Shown here one piece after another: positions 58,363-64,000 of a stretch of DNA of 64,000 nt (position 1 is its first letter; every line of letters begins with the position of its first letter). The notes beneath the pieces are model-generated. The model searched no databases and was not told the origin of the DNA. It saw only the letters and a list, made by a program, of their open reading frames with translations. The DNA is from an uncultured Coriobacteriaceae bacterium (lineage in GTDB: Bacteria > Actinomycetota > Coriobacteriia > Coriobacteriales > Coriobacteriaceae): assembly GCA_944321435.1 (NCBI GenBank), contig CALULH010000002.1:124001-188000 (forward strand), given 5' to 3'. The position numbers and the translations under genes were made by a program.

Positions 58363-59922
58363 ATGGCCATCGCAACCCCCGCTGCGCAGATCGCCACCAC
58401 ACTCGGCTCCTACCTCGACCTGCTCGACCGGCACGGCGTGCTTGCCGGCCTCGCGCGCACCGACGCGGCACCCGCCGCCGATCCGCACGCGCTCGCCGTA
58501 ACCCAGGTAACCTGCGACTCGCGCGCCGCCGCCCCCGGCACCCTCTTCATCTGCAAGGGGGCCGCGTTCAAGCAGTCCTACCTTGAGTCGGCCCTTGCCG
58601 GCGGCGCCGTGGCCTACGTGGCCGAGAGCCCCTTCCCCGGCGTTGATGCCCTCTGCGTGCAGGTGCGCGACGTGCGCCTGGCCATGGGGCTTCTCGCCGA
58701 CGCCGCCTACGACCACCCCTCCGGCAAGCTCGACATCTGCGCCTTCACCGGCACCAAGGGCAAGACCACCTGCGCCTATTACCTGCGCGGCATCTTGGAT
58801 GCGGCTGCGGGCGGCACCGCGCGCACGCCGATCTTCTCGACGATCGAGCTCGACGACGGCATCGAGGCGGGCCCCTCCAAGCTCACCACGCCCGAGCCGC
58901 TCGATCTGCAGCGGCATCTGGCCAACGCCGTGGCCAGCGGCGCCAGGCGCCTGGTCATGGAGGCGTCGAGCCAGGCGCTCAAGTACGGGCGCGTGACGGG
59001 GACGCGCTTTGCCGTGGGGGCCCTCATCAACATAGGGCTCGACCACATCTCCCCCATCGAGCACCCCACGTTTGAGGACTACTTCGCCGCGAAGCTCCGC
59101 ATTTTCCAGCACGCCGACACCGCCGTGGTGAACCTCGAGGCAAACGACGAGCATATCGACGAGATCATGGCCGCCGCGCGCGCCGCGAGCCCGCGCGTGG
59201 TGACCTACGCCGTCTCCGACCCCACGGCCGACGTGGCGCTGCTGGCCGCGCGACCCGCCGAGCAGCCCGGTGCGACCCTGGCCACGGTCCGCACCCCCTC
59301 CTTCACTGTGGACGTCGCAGTGCCCTCGGTGGCCGAGTTCAACTTGTCCAACGCGCTTGCGGCCGTTGCCTGCGCCTATGCGCTGGGCGTGGACGCGCGG
59401 AGCATCGCCGCCGGCCTGGCCGACGTGCGCGTACCCGGCCGCATGGAGACGGTCGACCTGGGCAATCCCGAGGTGACGGGCATCGTGGACTACGCGCACA
59501 ACGGCGACGAGCTGGAGGCCCTGCTCACCACCGTGCGCCGCCACTACCCCGGACGCGAGGTGGTCGCCGTGTTCGGCGCCACCGGCGTGAAGGGCGTCGA
59601 GCGCCGCGTGGGCATGGGCATCGCGGCCGGCAAGCTCGCGGACCGCATCGTGGCGACCGAGGACGACGCCGGAACCGAGGATGCGGCGGCCATTTGCGAC
59701 ACCATCGTCGAGAACGTGCGCGCGCAGGGCAACGACCGCGTGCAGGTGGTGCTTGACCGCACGGAGGCCATCCGCACCGCCCTTGCCGAAACGCATGGCC
59801 CTGCGGTTATCGTGGTCGCAGGCAAGGGACACGAGAAGCGCATGCTGCGGGCCGAGGGGCCGGTACCCTACGAGGGCGATGCCGAGGTGCTCGCGCGCTT
59901 GAGCTCCGAACTCTGGGGCTGA
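58363..59922 (+). CDS. MurE-type UDP-MurNAc-dipeptide ligase (acceptor amino acid uncertain)
   Basis: A 519-residue Mur ligase. It has the ATP loop FTGTKGKTTCAYY, TTPEPLDLQRHLA, MEASSQALKYGR, the NLSNALAAVACAYALG region and DYAHNGDELEALL. The acceptor-binding DNPR typical of meso-diaminopimelate MurE is not present; the position reads ATEDDAGTED. GATGVKGVERR replaces the common GGDRD-KR. The pattern is closer to Lys-type MurE of lactobacilli and streptococci. It is the only plus-strand core gene here, starting after AAAAGGAAGG. Confidence 0.88.
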   Translation: MAIATPAAQIATTLGSYLDLLDRHGVLAGLARTDAAPAADPHALAVTQVTCDSRAAAPGTLFICKGAAFKQSYLESALAGGAVAYVAESPFPGVDALCVQVRDVRLAMGLLADAAYDHPSGKLDICAFTGTKGKTTCAYYLRGILDAAAGGTARTPIFSTIELDDGIEAGPSKLTTPEPLDLQRHLANAVASGARRLVMEASSQALKYGRVTGTRFAVGALINIGLDHISPIEHPTFEDYFAAKLRIFQHADTAVVNLEANDEHIDEIMAAARAASPRVVTYAVSDPTADVALLAARPAEQPGATLATVRTPSFTVDVAVPSVAEFNLSNALAAVACAYALGVDARSIAAGLADVRVPGRMETVDLGNPEVTGIVDYAHNGDELEALLTTVRRHYPGREVVAVFGATGVKGVERRVGMGIAAGKLADRIVATEDDAGTEDAAAICDTIVENVRAQGNDRVQVVLDRTEAIRTALAETHGPAVIVVAGKGHEKRMLRAEGPVPYEGDAEVLARLSSELWG

Positions 59923-60029
59923 GCCGCCTGCGGGCAACCTACCTTTGCGCAGCCGCAAAAGCGCCGCTTTCGATACGCCCCGCCACCCGGCGCCCCGAGC
60001 TTCTCGCCCCTGCCTTGCGCCTCCGCAAA

Positions 60030-60073
60030 AAAGCCCGCCCGCCGTCGCAGCTGCGCGCTGCGCGACGGGCGGA
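60030..60073 (-). terminator. Terminator of the GH4 gene
   Basis: Arms CCGCCCGTCGC and GCGACGGCGGGCGG pair with a small bulge. TTTTTT follows on the minus strand. Confidence 0.7.
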
Positions 60074-60086
60074 CCCCGTTTGCACC

Positions 60087-60115
60087 GCGGGCCTGCCCCA
60101 AGGGGCAGGCCTTTT
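60087..60115 (+). terminator. Terminator of the murE-like gene
   Basis: The GGCCTGCCCC / GGGGCAGGCC hairpin is followed by TTTTTGC on the plus strand. It is convergent with the GH4 gene. Confidence 0.85.
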
Positions 60116-60122
60116 TGCTTCG

Positions 60123-61517
60123 CTACTTGCCCTCGGCGATAAGCTCGCGGACCTTGGCGTCCTTGATCTCGACGCCCTCGGCCTTGAGGCGGGCAATGGC
60201 GTCGGCGAACTGCGGCAGGTACTTCTCGTGCGCGATGAGCAGCTCGTTGAGCACCTGGACGGCCTCCTTGCCGTTCTCGACCATCGGGTTGATGCAGAAC
60301 GCTTCGAGCGCCTTGCCGTAGTCGCCGGAGATGGCGGCGTCCAGCACGCACTCCTCCATGGCCTTCATGAGCTGCAGCCAGCCGCGCTCAAACGAGTTCA
60401 TCTGGCCCCAGGCCAGGGGCTCGGCGCCCTTGGCGCTGATGAGCGCAGAGACCTCGACGATGGAGTCCGGCGGCAGGCAGGGAATGGCGCCCTTGTTCTC
60501 GGTGGAGACGACCATGTGCTCGTGGCGATCGTTGTAGATGGCCGCGATGGTCTCGCAGGCGGCGTCGGAGTAATGCGCGCCGCCGCGCTCGGCCAGCTGC
60601 TCGGGCTTGTGGTCGAGGTTGGGATCGCGGTACAGCTCGAAGAGCTCGTCCTCGACCTTCTTCACATGCTCGGCACGGGAGTCGTTCTTCTCGAAGTCGC
60701 TGATGAGGCTGTCGAGCATCTCGTGCGCCATGTAGTAGTAGCGGTGGTAGCCGCAGGGAAGCAGGCCGGTGGCGCTGAGCAGCTCCTCGGAGAAGGGCTC
60801 GTCGTGGATGTTGGCCGGCATGCCGTTGTCGGGGTCGTTCAGGCGCGCGATGATGTCCTGCGTGACCTCGTTGCCCCGCTCGTCGTAGACCTTGTGCCAA
60901 TGGAAGTGGTTGAGGCCGGCAAAACGGAAGGTCAGGCGCGGGTCGTTCTCCTCGTACCCGATGAGCTTGGGCTCGTCCATCATGGCGCCCACCGGCACGT
61001 TGCACAGGCCGATGGTCCGCTTCCAGCCGAAGCGCTTGATGGCGGCCTCGGTCACCATGCCGGACGGGTTGGTGAAGTTAATGAGCCATGCGTCGGGGCA
61101 GAGCTCGCGCATGTCGTCGATGATCTGGCCGATCACCGGCACGGTGCGGAACGCCTTGAACATGCCGCCGGCGCCGTTAGTCTCCTGACCCAGCATGCCG
61201 TGGGACAGCGGGATGCGCTCGTCCTTGATGCGCGCGTAGAGCAGGCCCACGCGGAACTGGGTGGTCACGAAGTCGGCGCCCGGCAGCGCCTCGCGACGGT
61301 CGAGCGTGGTGTGCACGGTCACGTCGTAGGGGCTGGCATCCCACATGCGCTGCGCCATGGCGGACACGATCTCGAGCTTCTCGCGCCCGTCCTCGATGTC
61401 CACAAGCCAGATCTCGCGGATGGGCAGCTGATCGTAACGCTTGATGAAGCCCTCCATGAGCTCAGGGGTGTAGCTCGAGCCTCCGCCGATGGTTACGATC
61501 TTGATGCCGTCTGCCAT
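60123..61517 (-). CDS. Glycoside hydrolase family 4, probable 6-phospho-beta-glucosidase
   Basis: A 464-residue NAD+- and Mn2+-dependent glycosidase. The Rossmann motif IVTIGGGSSYTPELMEG is at the N-terminus, then NFTNPSGMVTEA, and CNVPVG, the metal-site motif of the beta-glucoside type (alpha-type enzymes usually have CHS). The His motif LNHFHWHKV is present. The start at 61517 follows GAGAGGAG. It probably hydrolyses phosphorylated beta-glucosides brought in by a PTS, but no PTS genes are in the window. A short palindrome GATAC-gttt-GTATC at 61638-61651 could be an operator. Confidence 0.9.
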   Translation of the reverse strand: MADGIKIVTIGGGSSYTPELMEGFIKRYDQLPIREIWLVDIEDGREKLEIVSAMAQRMWDASPYDVTVHTTLDRREALPGADFVTTQFRVGLLYARIKDERIPLSHGMLGQETNGAGGMFKAFRTVPVIGQIIDDMRELCPDAWLINFTNPSGMVTEAAIKRFGWKRTIGLCNVPVGAMMDEPKLIGYEENDPRLTFRFAGLNHFHWHKVYDERGNEVTQDIIARLNDPDNGMPANIHDEPFSEELLSATGLLPCGYHRYYYMAHEMLDSLISDFEKNDSRAEHVKKVEDELFELYRDPNLDHKPEQLAERGGAHYSDAACETIAAIYNDRHEHMVVSTENKGAIPCLPPDSIVEVSALISAKGAEPLAWGQMNSFERGWLQLMKAMEECVLDAAISGDYGKALEAFCINPMVENGKEAVQVLNELLIAHEKYLPQFADAIARLKAEGVEIKDAKVRELIAEGK

Positions 61518-61745
61518 GGTCGCTCCTCTCCGCGCGGGTTTTCCGCGCCTGCCGGGCCCGGCGCCGCCCGGGCCTGTTCCTGACACGTCCCAGTTTGCCG
61601 CGTCCCGCTTGTACGCGCAAGAAGCCCAAGCAAAGCTGATACGTTTGTATCCGAGAATCGCGCCCCGTCAACCTGATGTTTGACATATCTTGAGATGCCG
61701 CGCGAGAACCACCCTCCGGTGTCGGCGCAAACGGCCTGAGTATGC

Positions 61746-61751
61746 TACACT
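61746..61751 (+). promoter_or_regulatory. Extended -10 of tRNA-Val
   Basis: TGCTACACT, an extended -10 whose start site would fall just before the tRNA at 61762. The -35 is weak. Confidence 0.45.
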
Positions 61752-61761
61752 ATCAACTCAC

Positions 61762-61837
61762 GGGCGATTGGCGCAACGGTCAGCGCAGGTGCTTTACACG
61801 CACAAGGCTGGGGGTTCGAATCCCTCATCGCCCACCA
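61762..61837 (+). tRNA. tRNA-Val (TAC anticodon)
   Basis: 76 nt with CCA encoded. The acceptor GGGCGAT pairs with ATCGCCC and the anticodon loop is TTTACAC. The outermost anticodon-stem pair is a G-A mismatch, which is slightly unusual. Confidence 0.93.
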
Positions 61838-61845
61838 CTTTTAAA

Positions 61846-61880
61846 AGCGACGGCCCCGGCAACGGGGCCGTTTCTGTTTT
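61846..61880 (+). terminator. tRNA-Val terminator
   Basis: The ACGGCCCCG / CGGGGCCGT stem with a GCAA loop is followed by TTCTGTTTT. Confidence 0.9.
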
Positions 61881-61920
61881 ACGCCCCGTGCAGGGGATTC
61901 GAACCCGCGAGAACGCGTCC

Positions 61921-62021
61921 GCTGTTGCATGCATGTTCGTTCGCCAGGGCGCTAAAAACGGCCCCCTCGCAAACGAGAATGCATGCAGCACGGGCTGCTG
62001 AACGAACATGCATGCAACAGC
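61921..62021. repeat. Family-1 repeat array, copy C
   Basis: A perfect 22-bp inverted repeat (61921-61942 and 62000-62021) with TGCATGCA in each arm. Boxes fall at 61927 and, inverted, at 61980 and 62009 (29 bp apart). The centre matches copies A and B (GGCGCTAAAAACGG dyad). It lies between tRNA-Val and the HAD gene, without a nuclease-like gene. Confidence 0.85.
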
Positions 62022-62048
62022 GCGCAGGCGCACAGGCGAGCGCGGACC

Positions 62049-63005
62049 CTACTCCTTGGCGGCAAGCAGCGCGCGCATGCTGGCAACCCACCCGTCGATG
62101 GTCTTGCCGCGCGAAAGCAGCGTGCGGCCGGGGTGATGGCGCATCTCGTGGTCGAGCGCCTTCTGCACGCCGGGATGCGGCAGGCCGTTCTCCATCAGAA
62201 TGAAGTTGTCCACCTTGCGACCCATGAGGAAGTCCGACGGGGCGTCGCCGATGGCCAGCCCCTCCTCCGGCTTGATGCCCATGATCTCCATGCAGCGGCG
62301 CACGCCCTTGCCCTTGGTGAGGCCCCGCGGAATGATGTGCAGGCTGCGGCAGCGCGTGCCGTCGTCGGGAATGGAGAGCGTGGTGGGCTTGGAAATGCGG
62401 TTGACGTACCCGTTGTCCGCAAGCTCTAACGCCAGGCCGGACTCGTCCAAAATGGCGCGGAACTGATCGTCCGGTACATCGCCGCGGTAGGTGACGGTGA
62501 CCTCGCGGTGCTTGTAGCCGGGCCCCATGTCGTTGTGGTACTCGATAAGCCCCTGCCAGCGCTCCAAGATCCTGCTGCAGATGCCGGTGCGCTCGATCAC
62601 CTCATGCGGGGTGAGGCCGCTGGCGGAATCGTAGTGCATCTCGGCGGTGTAGTACGACCAGCGGTTGGCGCGCACGTCGGTCACGATGAGGCCGCCCATC
62701 TCGCCGATATAGGCGTTGAGGCCCAGGATGCGGCAGTCCTCGTGCAGCATGGAGCGGTTGCGGCCGCTGACGGGAATCACCTCCACGCCCGCCTGCTTGA
62801 GCTCCACGAGTACCTGCGGTAACGCGGCGGAGGGATTGCCCTCGCTGTCCGCCATGACCGTGGAGCCGGGCGCCAGCATGGTGCCGTCCAAGTCGGTGAA
62901 GACGTAGCGGATCTTGGCCAGGCGCTTCTTGAGCTCGCCCTCGGGGCGGGCGGGCAGCTGGGGCGGGGCGAGAAGCTCTGCGGCCGATGCGGCGGTTTCG
63001 GACAT
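62049..63005 (-). CDS. HAD-superfamily (Cof/IIB-type) phosphatase
   Basis: A 318-residue protein with YVFTDLDGTML (motif I, catalytic Asp pair), VIPVSGRNRSM (motif II), GKGVRRCMEIMG (motif III Lys) and AIGDAPSDFLMGRKVDNFILMENG (motif IV). The large C2 cap resembles the HAD-IIB class, which includes sugar phosphatases and mannosyl-3-phosphoglycerate phosphatase. The substrate is undetermined. The start at 63005 follows AAAGGACCGCCC. Confidence 0.88.
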   Translation of the reverse strand: MSETAASAAELLAPPQLPARPEGELKKRLAKIRYVFTDLDGTMLAPGSTVMADSEGNPSAALPQVLVELKQAGVEVIPVSGRNRSMLHEDCRILGLNAYIGEMGGLIVTDVRANRWSYYTAEMHYDSASGLTPHEVIERTGICSRILERWQGLIEYHNDMGPGYKHREVTVTYRGDVPDDQFRAILDESGLALELADNGYVNRISKPTTLSIPDDGTRCRSLHIIPRGLTKGKGVRRCMEIMGIKPEEGLAIGDAPSDFLMGRKVDNFILMENGLPHPGVQKALDHEMRHHPGRTLLSRGKTIDGWVASMRALLAAKE

Positions 63006-63107
63006 GGGCGGTCCTTTCGTTGCGGTTTGCCCCTCTATTCTACCGATCCGGGCGCATCCGGACAGCTCGGACGGCCCCAAGTTGCGTAAAAGCGGGCCCG
63101 CCTTCAC

Positions 63108-63228
63108 CATTCCTGTTGTTTTGGGCTCCCCCTGTGAGTAGCACGCAGGCTTGAGAATGCAAAAGTCCTGGTAAACGACTCGGTGAAATTGCGGCTACTT
63201 GAGCTCAGGGGGCCAAACAACAGGAACG
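63108..63228. repeat. Family-5 long imperfect inverted repeat
   Basis: The arms 63110-63142 and 63193-63226 share TTCCTGTTGTTT and a GAG-AGTAGC end in inverted form, around a 50-bp centre. It lies between the HAD gene and rph, just after the rph stop in the direction of transcription. No second copy was found in this window. Confidence 0.65.
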
Positions 63229-63292
63229 ATGCGGAACCGTGCGCACACGCCGCGCACGCATGCTGCATACGGCCCCACGCCGCCCGTTCCGG

Positions 63293-64000
63293 CTACTCCC
63301 GGAAGCCCGTTACCTGGTTCTGCAGGTCGATGAGCTCGGCGATGCCCTTCTGCCCCAGGTCGAGCAGGGTGTTCAGGCGGTCGCGCGAGAAGGGCGTGCG
63401 CTCGCCGGTGCCCTGGATCTCGATGAGCTCCCCGGACTCGGTGCCCACCAGGTTCATGTCCACCTCGGCATGGGAGTCTTCGCGGTAGTCCAGGTCGAGC
63501 AGCAGGCGGCCGTCCACCATGCCCATGGATACGGCGGCAACCTGGCCGGTAAGGGGAAGCCGCGGGATCTTGCCGGCCTCCACCCAGGTCATGAGCGCGT
63601 CGTGCAGCGCCACCCAGGCGCCAGTGATGCTGGCCGTGCGCGTGCCGCCATCAGCCTGGAGCACGTCGCAGTCCACGGTGACGGTGGACTCGCCCAGCGC
63701 GCGCATGTTGACCACGGTGCGCAGGCTGCGGCCGATAAGCCGCTCGATCTCCTGGCTGCGACCCTTGCGCTGCCCCACTTCGCGCTTGGTGCGGCGGTTG
63801 GTGCTGGCCGGCAGCATGGCGTACTCCGCCGTAACCCAGCCCTGGCGGCTGGCCTTGCGCCAACCCGGCACGCCGTCCTCGATGGTGGCGGCGCACAGCA
63901 CGCGCGTATCGCCGAACTCAACCAAGCATGAGCCCAGCGCGTTTTTCATCACGTTGCGCGTGAGCGTGACGGGCCTCAGCGCGTCCTCCGCGCGATCGCC
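63293..64000 (-). CDS. rph: Ribonuclease PH (partial, N-terminus cut by window end)
   Basis: The open frame continues past 64000. The visible 235 residues begin [11 protein letters not shown], then [58 protein letters not shown] and a C-terminal EIQGTGE. These are typical of RNase PH, which trims tRNA 3' ends by phosphorolysis. A GTG-ATG inside at 63952 is not the true start. Confidence 0.95.
   Translation of the reverse strand, partial: GDRAEDALRPVTLTRNVMKNALGSCLVEFGDTRVLCAATIEDGVPGWRKASRQGWVTAEYAMLPASTNRRTKREVGQRKGRSQEIERLIGRSLRTVVNMRALGESTVTVDCDVLQADGGTRTASITGAWVALHDALMTWVEAGKIPRLPLTGQVAAVSMGMVDGRLLLDLDYREDSHAEVDMNLVGTESGELIEIQGTGERTPFSRDRLNTLLDLGQKGIAELIDLQNQVTGFRE

Overview
The window is about 65% GC chromosomal DNA from an actinobacterium of the class Coriobacteriia (Collinsella/Olsenella-like). 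I infer this from the protein sequences, an RpoC with a long acidic C-terminal tail, a GC-rich genome with strong AAGGAG-type ribosome sites, and the gene content. No rRNA genes or CRISPR array are present. Both edges cut into something: the left edge cuts a repeat, the right edge cuts rph.

Almost all core genes are on the minus strand, so transcription runs right to left. Read in that direction the order is rph, HAD phosphatase, GH4 glucosidase, rdgB, pepP-like peptidase, dtd, formate/nitrite channel, veg, ispE, tRNA-Pro, tatA, greA, lysS, flippase, clpC, disA, ispD, ispF, cysS, rlmB, yacP, tRNA-Thr(UGU), tRNA-Tyr/Thr/Met-tuf, rpmG-tRNA-Trp-secE-nusG-rplK-rplA, gltB-gltD, rplJ-rplL, rpoB-rpoC. 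From clpC to rpoC this is close to the order in Bacillus (clpC, disA, ispD, ispF, cysS, rlmB, yacP, rpmG, secE, nusG, rplKA, rplJL, rpoBC). It serves as a reference against which insertions can be recognised. Three MEP-pathway genes (ispD, ispF, ispE), translation genes and RNA polymerase genes dominate.

The accessory DNA lies at breaks in that backbone. (1) About 325-residue proteins with an AbiEi/DUF559-like build and a C-terminal PD-(D/E)XK-type nuclease fold occur three times: 55-1110, 35094-36068 and 48376-49362. Each is bracketed by its own repeat family: 29-bp-period TGCATGCA boxes, 60-nt GCGTCGCAC hairpins, and 21-bp-period CACACCAAA arrays. Solitary copies of two of these families lie elsewhere. 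(2) A three-gene operon (unknown protein, ClpP-like protease, VirD4/TraG-like ATPase) sits beside a duplicated tRNA-Thr 3' end. (3) An AlbA_2-domain protein and a small zinc-ribbon protein lie between rplL and rpoB, next to an IS481-family element with a CTAG target duplication. (4) gltBD and a galM-like gene lie between rplA and rplJ.

Four further inverted-repeat families also occur. One has perfect 28-bp arms that co-vary between copies, one is a perfect 78-bp palindrome, one is a hairpin with variable stems and a conserved apical loop, and one is a long imperfect dyad. The strongest candidate for an undescribed system is the recurring module of a nuclease-like gene plus its own phased, inverted repeat arrays.
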